Part shown: positions 45,305 through 53,293 of the stretch, in pieces
Layout of the letters: every line of letters starts with the position of its first letter
Position numbering within the stretch: position 1 is the stretch's first letter
From: Vreelandella halophila
GTDB lineage: Bacteria > Pseudomonadota > Gammaproteobacteria > Pseudomonadales > Oleiphilaceae
DNA length: 64,000 bases
Direction of reading: 5' to 3'
Assembly: GCF_019903425.1 (NCBI RefSeq)
Contig: NZ_JACHUZ010000013.1
Coordinates: 1,848,948 to 1,912,947, forward strand
Notes under the pieces: model-generated
What the model was told of the DNA's origin: nothing
The model's input: only the letters and a program-made list of their open reading frames with translations
The model's database searches: none
Program-made: the position numbers and the translations under genes

Positions 45305-47101
45305 TTATCCCTGTTGTTCCCGGAGGGACTGGATATAGGCGCGCCAGCCCCCCAGATGCGTGATGTCCGTGGCTCCCTCGAGCCCCGCTTCCTCACAGAT
45401 GAAGCCCTTGGCCCAGGTGCCGTCCGCCAGTTCGACGGTGCCGATGCCCAGTGGGTGGGGAATCAGGTCGACGAAGGATCCGAAGTGCTCCGTGGGCATC
45501 GCCCAAACCTCGACGTCCAGGGCGCCGCCGGTGGGGTCCCGTCGCAGGCCGGGTTTGGGAGGAGTAGTGCCAGCGAGGGCGTACAGCCGGTAACAGGAGG
45601 CGGTTGTTGTGCTTTGCAGCAGCCTTGCACCGCGCTCGGTAAGCTGGCTGTTGAGTGGCATGCCGCTCAGGTGTGCACCCACCACGGTTACCTGGACCGT
45701 GCCGCGATCGGGTTCTGGTGGCGTTTCCGGTGGCCGTTCCCGTCCAGTAGCGCCGAGTGGCGTCGGAGCGTGGTTGAGCCAGTGTGCGCCCAGCTGCTGA
45801 AGATCCCGGTCACGCCAGGCACCACTAATCAGGGTGATGCCGAAAGGCAGGCCGTCCCCGCGGAACCCGGCCGGCAACGCCAGCGCGCAAAGGTCAGCCA
45901 GGTTGACGAAGTTGGTGTAGCGGCCAAGGCGGGCGTTCAGGTGGACAGGGTCGGCCTCCACCGCACTGATGGAAGGGGTAATGGGCGCGGTTGGCACCAG
46001 CAGGGCATCGATGTCCGCCAGCTCCTGGTCCAGGGCATGGCGTAGCTCGTGCTGTTGGTAGAGGCCGTTGAACGCATCGGTAGCTGTGAACCCCTCCGCC
46101 TGGCGGATGATGTCCCGGACCACCGGGTTCATGGCCGCAGCATTCGCCTCCATGAAGGTGCTGATGGCGGCGTGGCGCTCCGCGATCCAGGGACCTTCAT
46201 ACAGGAGTGCGGCCATGGCGTAGAGCGTTGTGAAGTCACGTTCCACCATTTCGAGGCCCAGGGACCGCCACTGGCTCAGGGCCTGCTCCCATGCTTCGCG
46301 CTGCTGGTCATCGCCGTACCATTCCGGATCCCGGGGAATGGCCAGGCGTTGGATCGGCCCCGGTGTCCTCAGTGCACAGTCAGGGTTTGATCCGGACTCA
46401 AGGCGTGAGCGGCCGAAGGGGTCGGTGCTTTCGCCCGATGCCAGTTGGTTCTGGATCAGGCCGGCGTCGGCCGTGGTCAGGGCGAACACCGAGACACAGT
46501 CCAGGCTCCGGCACGCCGGGATCACGCCGCGGGTGCTGACTGCTCCCCGGGTTGGCTTGAGGCCCACGATGTTGTTCAGTCCTGCCGGTACACGTCCGGA
46601 CCCGGCAGTGTCCGTACCCAGGGCAAAGGGGACGGTGCCGCGGGCCACGACCGCGGCGGAGCCGGAACTCGACCCTCCCGCTATGACGGTGTCATCGAAG
46701 GTGTTGGGGACGGCGCCCCAGGGGGAGCGTGTGCCGACAAGCCCCGTGGCGAACTGGTCGAGGTTGGTCTTGCCGATCAGTACGGCGCCCGCCTCTTTCA
46801 ATGCCTGGACCGCTTCCGCGTCGCACTCGGGCCGATAGCCGTATTCCGGGCAGGCCGCAGTGGTCTCGAATCCGAGCGCGTCAATGTTGTCCTTGATCGC
46901 AAACGGCACCCCATAGAGTGGTTGCTCAGGGGAAAGGGTCGCGATCTGGGCAGCGAGCTGTTCCTGGCTCGTCAGGCTGATCCAGGCGGGATCCCGGGGA
47001 TCCTCCGCATCCAGCAGCGCTTCCAGAAGCGCCTGGGGTGACTGGCCGTCGCGGTACGCATTCTGCCAGTCCCTGATGGTCCATCCGGTTGTTGAAGCCA
47101 T
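45305..47101 (-). CDS. atzF: Allophanate hydrolase
   Basis: A 598-residue amidase-signature enzyme that splits allophanate to ammonia and CO2. The Ser-cisSer-Lys triad is visible as K70 (FAIKDNID), the cis-serine in GGSSSGSA (S144-S146) and nucleophile S168 (DTAGSGR). A C-terminal domain (about 460-598) has the AtzF-type HLSGMPLN and LYALAGTTPPKPGL motifs. It is the first gene of the urea carboxylase operon. It is the only allophanate hydrolase in the window, so it probably also serves the guanidine pathway. Confidence 0.92.
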   Translation of the reverse strand: MASTTGWTIRDWQNAYRDGQSPQALLEALLDAEDPRDPAWISLTSQEQLAAQIATLSPEQPLYGVPFAIKDNIDALGFETTAACPEYGYRPECDAEAVQALKEAGAVLIGKTNLDQFATGLVGTRSPWGAVPNTFDDTVIAGGSSSGSAAVVARGTVPFALGTDTAGSGRVPAGLNNIVGLKPTRGAVSTRGVIPACRSLDCVSVFALTTADAGLIQNQLASGESTDPFGRSRLESGSNPDCALRTPGPIQRLAIPRDPEWYGDDQQREAWEQALSQWRSLGLEMVERDFTTLYAMAALLYEGPWIAERHAAISTFMEANAAAMNPVVRDIIRQAEGFTATDAFNGLYQQHELRHALDQELADIDALLVPTAPITPSISAVEADPVHLNARLGRYTNFVNLADLCALALPAGFRGDGLPFGITLISGAWRDRDLQQLGAHWLNHAPTPLGATGRERPPETPPEPDRGTVQVTVVGAHLSGMPLNSQLTERGARLLQSTTTASCYRLYALAGTTPPKPGLRRDPTGGALDVEVWAMPTEHFGSFVDLIPHPLGIGTVELADGTWAKGFICEEAGLEGATDITHLGGWRAYIQSLREQQG

Positions 47102-47122
47102 GATGAGTCTCTTGGTTGCAAT

Positions 47123-47134
47123 CTTGTATACAAG
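47123..47134. promoter_or_regulatory. GntR operator 1 (atzF side)
   Basis: CTTGTATACAAG is a perfect 12-bp palindrome at the predicted start site of the atzF sigma-54 promoter, placed to block transcription. It has the TGT-ACA half sites typical of FadR-type GntR regulators. Confidence 0.65.
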
Positions 47135-47142
47135 AAGTCTTT

Positions 47143-47158
47143 AGCAACCGGTGTGCCA
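47143..47158 (-). promoter_or_regulatory. Sigma-54 promoter of the atzF-uca-gntR operon
   Basis: The minus strand reads TGGCACACCGGTTGCT, an exact match to TGGYAYRNNNNTTGCW. The start near 47132 gives a 31-base leader to the atzF ATG and lies inside operator 1. Confidence 0.72.
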
Positions 47159-47264
47159 TCCCTGTGAAACGCCATAAAACGCTTTAATAACAATAAGATA
47201 ATAAAAATTTTCGGCGTTGCCCGGATTGTCTGCGGGCCGGACGCTGCCCTGATATGGGGAGCCC

Positions 47265-47281
47265 TGCGACAGAACGGTGCA
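47265..47281. promoter_or_regulatory. NtrC-like site upstream of atzF
   Basis: TGCGACAGAACGGTGCA has a perfect GGTGCA half and a TGC-N11-GCA core. The centre is about 140 bp upstream of the predicted atzF start site. Confidence 0.4.
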
Positions 47282-47393
47282 GTGGTGGGGTGAAGGGGCT
47301 CTGGTGTCTGCGTGTGGCTATTAAATATCATTTAATACAGGGATTTGAGGACCATTTCTTTTTCTTTCTGAGATACAGGAAACTTCCAGTGCA

Positions 47394-47410
47394 TGCCTGA
47401 GGATGGTGCA
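47394..47410. promoter_or_regulatory. NtrC-like site upstream of urtA
   Basis: TGCCTGAGGATGGTGCA has one perfect GGTGCA half and the TGC-N11-GCA core; the other half is poor. It lies about 40 bp before operator 2. Confidence 0.3.
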
Positions 47411-47440
47411 CCGGACTCGCTACGTTCTGTCTTCAATTTT

Positions 47441-47452
47441 CTTGTATACAAG
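47441..47452. promoter_or_regulatory. GntR operator 2 (urtA side)
   Basis: This is a second exact copy of CTTGTATACAAG, about 108 bases before the urtA ATG. It lies within a wider inverted pair, CTGTCTT (47427-47433) and AAGACAG (47450-47456). Confidence 0.65.
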
Positions 47453-47559
47453 ACAGGTTGCTGTAATTGAAGGACTTTAAGGCCGACTGGAATGGCGTCT
47501 GCATTGGGCCAGGTGCACAACGATGCGTAGGTTTTCAGCCGGACCACAAGGAGACTGCA

Positions 47560-48873
47560 ATGAAAACGCGTGGATCAATCAGAAAGACCGGCCTGGCGTG
47601 CCTGGCCCTCGGCGGCCTGCTCGCCTCCGGTGTCGCCCAATCCGAGGATGACCCCATCAAGGTGGGCATCCTCCATTCCCTTTCCGGGACCATGGCGATC
47701 AGCGAGACCTCACTCAGGGATGTTGCCCTGATGACGATTGAAGACATCAACGAACAGGGAGGGCTTCTTGGCCGTGAGCTGGAACCGGTGGTCAAGGACC
47801 CGGCCTCGGACTGGCCCCGCTATGCCGAGCAGGCGCGTGAGCTGATCGAACGGGACGAGGTGGACGTGATTTTCGGGGCCTGGACCTCCGTCTCGCGTGA
47901 ATCCGTTCTGCCCGTACTGGAAGAGCTCAACGGGCTGATGTTCTATCCGGTCCAGTACGAGGGCGAGGAGTCCTCACGGCATATCTTCTACACCGGCGCT
48001 GCCCCCAACCAGCAGACACTGCCGGCGGTGGACTATCTGATGAGTGAGCGCGGTGGCGGTGCCGAGCAGTTCTATCTGGTGGGTACGGATTACGTCTTTC
48101 CGCGCACCACCAACCGTATTGTGCGCGCTTATCTCAATGCCAATGGCATTGAAGACGACGCCATCCGCGAGGAGTACTTCCCCTTCGAGCACTCGGATTT
48201 CCAGAGCCTGGTCTCGGATATCAAGCGGTTCTCCCAGAGCGGCCAGACCGCTGTGATCAATACGATCAACGGTGATTCCAATGTCGCGTTCTATCAGGAA
48301 CTCGCCAACCAGGGCGTTGACTCGGTGGATGTGCCGGTAATGGCAACCTCCGTGGGCGAGGAAGAGCTTCGGGGTATGGACGCGGGGCCGCTGGTAGGTC
48401 ATCTCGCCGCCTGGAACTACTTCATGTCTGTGGATTCTCCCGAGAATGAAGCGTTCACCGAACGTTGGGCCGAATACGTGGAAGAGAACGATCTTTCCGG
48501 CGGCAGTGACCGGGTCACCAACGATCCCATGGAGGCCACCCATATCGGGATCCGCATGTGGGCCCAGGCCGTTCTGGAGGCCGGCACCAGCGACCCGGAT
48601 GCAGTGCGCCAGGCGGTACCGGGGCAGTGCGTGGACGCGCCATCGGGCTATGAGATCTGCATGGATGAAGAGAACCATCACCTGCATAAGCCCGTGCTGA
48701 TCGGTGAGATCCAGCCGGACGGCCAGTTCGCCACTGTCTGGGAAACCGACGGTCCGATCCGTGCCGAGCCCTGGAGCAAGCACCTGGAAGGCAGCGAGGA
48801 CAAGAAGGCTGACTGGACCTACCCCTGGGTTTGCGGAGACTGCGAGGAACCCAGATACGACCTGGAACTCTGA
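47560..48873 (+). CDS. urtA: Urea ABC transporter substrate-binding protein
   Basis: A 437-residue periplasmic urea receptor of the UrtA/AmiC type. The signal peptide is residues 1-26. Visible are GILHSLSGTMAISETSLRD, FGAWTSVSRESVLPVLEE and the long C-terminal part ending VCGDCEEPRYDLEL. It is acidic, as in halophiles. ATG 47560 has AAGGAG seven bases upstream; in-frame codons further up lack one. A strong hairpin follows the gene. Confidence 0.94.
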   Translation: MKTRGSIRKTGLACLALGGLLASGVAQSEDDPIKVGILHSLSGTMAISETSLRDVALMTIEDINEQGGLLGRELEPVVKDPASDWPRYAEQARELIERDEVDVIFGAWTSVSRESVLPVLEELNGLMFYPVQYEGEESSRHIFYTGAAPNQQTLPAVDYLMSERGGGAEQFYLVGTDYVFPRTTNRIVRAYLNANGIEDDAIREEYFPFEHSDFQSLVSDIKRFSQSGQTAVINTINGDSNVAFYQELANQGVDSVDVPVMATSVGEEELRGMDAGPLVGHLAAWNYFMSVDSPENEAFTERWAEYVEENDLSGGSDRVTNDPMEATHIGIRMWAQAVLEAGTSDPDAVRQAVPGQCVDAPSGYEICMDEENHHLHKPVLIGEIQPDGQFATVWETDGPIRAEPWSKHLEGSEDKKADWTYPWVCGDCEEPRYDLEL

Positions 48874-48887
48874 AGGGAATGACGGAT

Positions 48888-48910
48888 TGGCCCGGCCTCT
48901 GGCCGGGCCA
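48888..48910 (+). repeat. Strong intercistronic hairpin between urtA and urtB
   Basis: TGGCCCGGCC and GGCCGGGCCA form a perfect 10-bp stem with a TCT loop, with no T-run after it. Such hairpins after binding-protein genes usually protect the upstream mRNA or partly stop transcription, allowing UrtA to outnumber the membrane subunits. Confidence 0.65.
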
Positions 48911-48929
48911 GCTGGATCAGGAGTGTTCA

Positions 48930-50642
48930 ATGCGTGGACTGAGTTGGAAGGGCGCAATCCTGTGGGGATTGCTGATGGTTCCAGCGGTTGTCGTCGCCAA
49001 CACGGATGATATGTCCGCCGATGAAAGGGCGGAAAAGCTGGCCGAACAGCAGAAGAACCAGACTCAAACCCGTACGGAAGGGTTGTCCGGCGAGGCGGCA
49101 TCCATCGTCGAGCGCCTGGCCACGGATGACTGGCAGGCGATCAATGATGTGGTGGAGGATCTGGAGGCGCTCGCGGCGCCCGAGACCCTGCCCGTACTGC
49201 AGGCGCTGAGTGATCGTCGCCTGTATTTCGATGAGCGGGGACGGGTCCTGATTGAGGATCCGGCTACCGGAGAGTATTCGGATGCCCTCACGGGGGAGAC
49301 CGCAGAGGTGTCGCCAGAGAATCTCTCCCAACCCACCCTGACCAATGCCATACGCCGCGGCATACGCCCGTTGATCGGGCAGCTTCAGCTGTTTTCCGAT
49401 GACGTGGCAACCCGGCGGGCGGGTGCGGAGGAGCTGGCCGACCGTCCCAGGCCGGAAATGCTTGGCCGACTGCAGGAGCTGCGTGCTGAGGAGTCCAATC
49501 CCGAGGTGCTGCGCCTGCTCAACATTGCCATTGCGCGTCTGCAGCTGGATGCCTCCGACCCTGAGGAACGGCTGGAAGCGGTTGAGGTGATCGCGGAGGT
49601 TCGCTCGGCCCGGATGAAATCCGAGCTCGAGACCTTGATGGAAACGGATGCCCAGGGCGATCCCGTTGAACCGGATGCGGCGGTCCGTGAGGCGGCCCGT
49701 GACGCCCTTGAGGTCATTGAGGCGCGCCAGCGTACGGCCCGCTTTCTCGGCGACCTGGTTTACGGGCTTTCCATGGGCAGCGTTCTGCTGTTGGCGGCTC
49801 TGGGTCTGGCGATCATCTTCGGCCTGATGCGCGTGATCAATATGGCGCACGGGGAACTGCTTATGATCGGCGCCTACACCACTTTCATGGTCCAGAACCT
49901 GTTTGCGGTCATGGCTCCCCAGTGGTTCAGCTTCTATCTTCTGGCGGCCATTCCCGCCGCCTTCGTGGTAACCGCGCTGGTGGGCATCCTGATGGAACGG
50001 GGCGTGATCCGCTTTCTCTACGCCCGCCCGCTGGAGACCCTGCTGGCAACCTGGGGCATCAGCCTGATCCTGATGCAGACAACACGGGTGATCTTTGGCG
50101 CCCAGAATGTGCGGGTAGCCAGTCCTGAGTGGTTCTCCGGCAGCGTGCAGCTCATGCAGGGGGTATCACTGTCCACCTCGCGTGTGGGGGTTATCGCTTT
50201 CGCCTTCTTTGTGGTCGCACTGGTCTGGTTCGTGATGAACCGGACACGGCTGGGGCTGGAGGTGCGCGCCGTGATGCAGAACCGGGAGATGGCCGCGGCA
50301 CTGGGTGTCTCCGCCAACCGGGTGGACATGTGGACCTTCGGGGCCGGAGCGGGTGTTGCCGGCCTCGGGGGTGTGGCGCTTTCCCAGATCGTGAATGTGG
50401 GCCCTGAGCTCGGCCAGAACTACATCGTGGACAGTTTTATGGTGGTGGTGCTCGGCGGCGTTGGGAACATTCTCGGATCCGTTTTCTCAGCGCTGGGGCT
50501 CGGGGTCTTCTCCAAGTTCCTGGAGCCGGTGGCCGGCGCGGTTCTCGCCAAGATTCTGCTTTTCGTTGCCATCATCGTGTTCATTCAGTGGCGGCCCCAG
50601 GGCATCTTTGCCCTTAAGGGCCGGGCTGGCGACGACGACTGA
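48930..50642 (+). CDS. urtB: Urea ABC transporter permease UrtB
   Basis: A 570-residue permease. After a signal-like helix (residues 5-24) a periplasmic, HEAT-like helical region runs to about residue 265; the branched-chain amino acid type membrane domain follows (LGLAIIFGLMRVINMAHGEL, then GLEVRAVMQNREMAAALGV). The long N-terminal region is normal for UrtB. ATG 48930 has AGGAG six bases upstream. Confidence 0.93.
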   Translation: MRGLSWKGAILWGLLMVPAVVVANTDDMSADERAEKLAEQQKNQTQTRTEGLSGEAASIVERLATDDWQAINDVVEDLEALAAPETLPVLQALSDRRLYFDERGRVLIEDPATGEYSDALTGETAEVSPENLSQPTLTNAIRRGIRPLIGQLQLFSDDVATRRAGAEELADRPRPEMLGRLQELRAEESNPEVLRLLNIAIARLQLDASDPEERLEAVEVIAEVRSARMKSELETLMETDAQGDPVEPDAAVREAARDALEVIEARQRTARFLGDLVYGLSMGSVLLLAALGLAIIFGLMRVINMAHGELLMIGAYTTFMVQNLFAVMAPQWFSFYLLAAIPAAFVVTALVGILMERGVIRFLYARPLETLLATWGISLILMQTTRVIFGAQNVRVASPEWFSGSVQLMQGVSLSTSRVGVIAFAFFVVALVWFVMNRTRLGLEVRAVMQNREMAAALGVSANRVDMWTFGAGAGVAGLGGVALSQIVNVGPELGQNYIVDSFMVVVLGGVGNILGSVFSALGLGVFSKFLEPVAGAVLAKILLFVAIIVFIQWRPQGIFALKGRAGDDD

Positions 50643-50653
50643 CAGAGGAAGTG

Positions 50654-51754
50654 ATGTTGATGCGACAGCCTTTTGTAATGCGTCTTGCCCGGCTGCACTC
50701 CGGGTTCGGGTGGGCGGTTGTGCTGTTACTGGCCGCGTTCGCGCTGGTGGTGGTACCGCTGCTCAACCAGTTCCTGACGCCGGATTCCGCCCTGTACATA
50801 CCCGACTGGCTGGTGACCCTGACCGGGCGCTTTCTATGCCTGGCACTGGTCGCCCTGGCGCTGGATTTGATCTGGGGGTATACCGGGATCCTGTCACTGG
50901 GGCACGGGGCTTTCTTTGCCCTCGGCGGTTACGTCATGGGCATGCACCTGACCCACAACCGCATGGAGGCGGGCACCATCCCCAACTTCATCCAGTTCCT
51001 CGGCCGGGATGACTGGCCCTGGTTCTGGGTGCCGTTCCAGTCCTTCTGGTTCACGGCGGTGATGGTTTTTCTGGTGCCGGGTGCACTGGCGCTGGTATTC
51101 GGGTTCTTCGCGTTCCGCTCCCGGGTGCGTGGCGTCTATTTCGCCATCATCACCCAGGCGCTGACCTTCGCCTCCATGCTGTTCTTCTACCGGACCGAGA
51201 CCGGGTTCGGGGGCAATACAGGGCTGACGGATTTCCGCGAGCTGCTCGGCTTCTCGGTGCGGGAGGCCGATACCCGGCTGGTGCTGTTCATGCTGAGCGC
51301 TGTGGCCGTTCTGCTGTCCTACCTGCTGTGCCGCTACATCGTTACCTCCAAGCTGGGGCGGGTACTGGTCGCCATCCGTGATGCCGAGAGCCGGGTCCGG
51401 TTCACCGGCTACAACCCGCTGCGCTACAAGCTTTTTGTGTGGACGGTTTCCGCCATGCTCTGCGGGCTTGCCGGGGCGCTCTATGTGCCCCAGACCGGCG
51501 TCATCAACCCGGGAGAAATGGCTCCGGCCAACTCCATCGAGATGGCCGTCTGGGTCGCCCTGGGCGGGCGCGGGACCCTGGTGGGCGCACTGGTCGGCGC
51601 CGGTACGGTGAACGGGCTCAAGACCTGGATCACCGCAGCGTACCCGGATCTGTGGCTGTTTGTTCTGGGTGGCCTTTTCATCGCGGTAACCCTCTTTCTC
51701 CCCAAAGGAGTGATGGGGCTGCGTGAACAGATAACAGGGAGGTCGAAGCAATGA
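50654..51754 (+). CDS. urtC: Urea ABC transporter permease UrtC
   Basis: A 366-residue LivM-type permease with about nine helices; YTGILSLGHGAFFALGGYVMG and RDAESRVRFTGYNPLRYKLF are conserved. Several starts are possible (GTG 50651, ATG 50654, ATG 50660) behind GAGGA at 50645. ATG 50654 is a compromise. The stop overlaps urtD as ATGA. Confidence 0.92.
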   Translation: MLMRQPFVMRLARLHSGFGWAVVLLLAAFALVVVPLLNQFLTPDSALYIPDWLVTLTGRFLCLALVALALDLIWGYTGILSLGHGAFFALGGYVMGMHLTHNRMEAGTIPNFIQFLGRDDWPWFWVPFQSFWFTAVMVFLVPGALALVFGFFAFRSRVRGVYFAIITQALTFASMLFFYRTETGFGGNTGLTDFRELLGFSVREADTRLVLFMLSAVAVLLSYLLCRYIVTSKLGRVLVAIRDAESRVRFTGYNPLRYKLFVWTVSAMLCGLAGALYVPQTGVINPGEMAPANSIEMAVWVALGGRGTLVGALVGAGTVNGLKTWITAAYPDLWLFVLGGLFIAVTLFLPKGVMGLREQITGRSKQ

Positions 51755-52584
51755 GCATGGTGGATACGCTCAGGGAGCTGGGCAAACGCGACGAGGTCTT
51801 TCCCTTCCTGCAGCAGGCCGCGCCCAGCCCGGCGCTGGATACCCGGCACGGCCCCATCCTGTACGTGGAGGGCGTGACCAAGTCCTTTGACGGCTTCAGG
51901 GCGCTCGATGACCTGACCCTTTACATAGATGACGGCGAACTCCGCTGCCTGATCGGGCCCAACGGGGCCGGCAAGACGACCCTGATGGATGTGCTCACCG
52001 GCAAGACCCGCCCGGACACGGGGCAGGCCTGGTTCGGCCAGCGGCTCAACCTGTTGGAGCTCCCCGAACACGTGATCGCCCAGTCCGGGATCGGCCGCAA
52101 GTTCCAGAAACCCACCGTCTTCGAACAACTGACCGTGTTCGAGAACCTGGAGCTGGCGATGCATGCCTCCAGGGGGCTGTGGACGAGCCTGCGCTGGCGT
52201 CTGGACGGCGAACAACAGGACCGTATCGATGAGGTGCTGGCACTGATCTCGCTCACGGAGCAGGCCTATGCCCCGGCGGGCGTTCTGTCCCACGGCCAGA
52301 AACAGTGGCTGGAGATCGGGTCGCTGCTGATGCAGAACCCGCGCCTTTTGCTGGTGGATGAGCCGGTGGCCGGGATGACCGGCCAGGAGACGGAGAAGAC
52401 CGCGGAACTGCTGACGTCATTGGCGGGAAAGCATTCCGTGGTGGTGGTGGAGCACGATATGGACTTCGTACGCTCCATCGCGCGGACCGTGAGTGTGCTG
52501 CACCAGGGATCGGTGCTTGCCGAGGGCAGCATGGATGAGATCCAGTCCGATGCCCGCGTCCGTGAAGTCTATCTGGGGGAATGA
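51751..52584 (+). CDS. urtD: Urea ABC transporter ATPase UrtD
   Basis: A 277-residue ATPase of the LivG type: GPNGAGKTTLMDVLTG (Walker A), VLSHGQKQWLEIG (signature) and LLLVDEPVAGMT (Walker B). It is coupled to urtC by ATGA and lies one base before urtE. Confidence 0.93.
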   Translation: MSMVDTLRELGKRDEVFPFLQQAAPSPALDTRHGPILYVEGVTKSFDGFRALDDLTLYIDDGELRCLIGPNGAGKTTLMDVLTGKTRPDTGQAWFGQRLNLLELPEHVIAQSGIGRKFQKPTVFEQLTVFENLELAMHASRGLWTSLRWRLDGEQQDRIDEVLALISLTEQAYAPAGVLSHGQKQWLEIGSLLMQNPRLLLVDEPVAGMTGQETEKTAELLTSLAGKHSVVVVEHDMDFVRSIARTVSVLHQGSVLAEGSMDEIQSDARVREVYLGE

Positions 52585-52585
52585 C

Positions 52586-53275
52586 ATGCTTGAGATTACC
52601 GGTCTTAACCAGTACTACGGCGATTCACACACACTGAAGTCCGTTGATCTCCGGGTGGAGACGGGGTCCCGCACCTGTCTGATGGGGCGCAATGGCATGG
52701 GCAAGACAACCCTGCTCCGGTGCATCATGGGGCTCCTCCCGGTAGCTTCCGGAAGCATCCGCCTGCAGGGGCGGGAACTCAACGGTCTCCGTGCGCAGCA
52801 GCGGGCGCGCCTTGGCGTCGGCTATGTGCCCCAGGGGCGTGACATCTTTCCGCAGTTGACCGTTGAGGAGAATCTCAGGGTGCCGCTGGCGGGCAAGCGT
52901 TCCAAGGGCATTCCTGAGCGGGTCTACCGGCTGTTTCCCGTGCTTCGGGATATGGGGCGCCGCCGGGGCGGGGATCTCTCGGGCGGCCAGCAACAGCAGC
53001 TGGCGATTGCCCGGGCCCTGGTGCTCGAACCCGAAATCCTGCTGCTGGATGAGCCCACCGAGGGTATACAGCCCAATATCGTGCGTGAAATCAGCGATGT
53101 GATCCGCCGCATCAACGAGGAAGAAGGCATGACGGTGCTGCTGGTCGAGCAGAAACTGGCGTTCGCCCGCAGCACCGCAGACTGCTTTTCCATCATGAAC
53201 AACGGCCAGAGTGTTGCAAGTGGTCCCATGGATGAACTCGGGGACGAGCTTGTGTCACAACACCTGACTGTATAG
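52586..53275 (+). CDS. urtE: Urea ABC transporter ATPase UrtE
   Basis: A 229-residue LivF-type ATPase: GRNGMGKTTLLRCIMG (Walker A), DLSGGQQQQLAIARAL (signature) and ILLLDEPTEGIQPNI (Walker B). ATG 52586 follows GGGGGA by six bases. It ends the urea importer operon; 18 bp separate its stop from that of the convergent dehydrogenase gene. Confidence 0.93.
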   Translation: MLEITGLNQYYGDSHTLKSVDLRVETGSRTCLMGRNGMGKTTLLRCIMGLLPVASGSIRLQGRELNGLRAQQRARLGVGYVPQGRDIFPQLTVEENLRVPLAGKRSKGIPERVYRLFPVLRDMGRRRGGDLSGGQQQQLAIARALVLEPEILLLDEPTEGIQPNIVREISDVIRRINEEEGMTVLLVEQKLAFARSTADCFSIMNNGQSVASGPMDELGDELVSQHLTV

Positions 53276-53293
53276 GTATGGCCGCTGAGCCTC

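Larger units (their letters stand above)
47102..47559. other. Divergent atzF/urtA control region
   Basis: This 458-bp gap contains an atzF sigma-54 promoter, two identical GntR-type palindromes and two TGC-N11-GCA dyads, listed separately. The A+T-rich stretch 47170-47215 and 47312-47340 is well below the local GC content. I find no full sigma-54 match for urtA: a TTGCT block at 47458 lacks the -24 GG. Confidence 0.55.

Noticed and set aside
47447-47462. A sigma-54 promoter for urtA
   Set aside because: The -12 TTGCT is good, but AC stands where the -24 GG should be, so the required element is missing.
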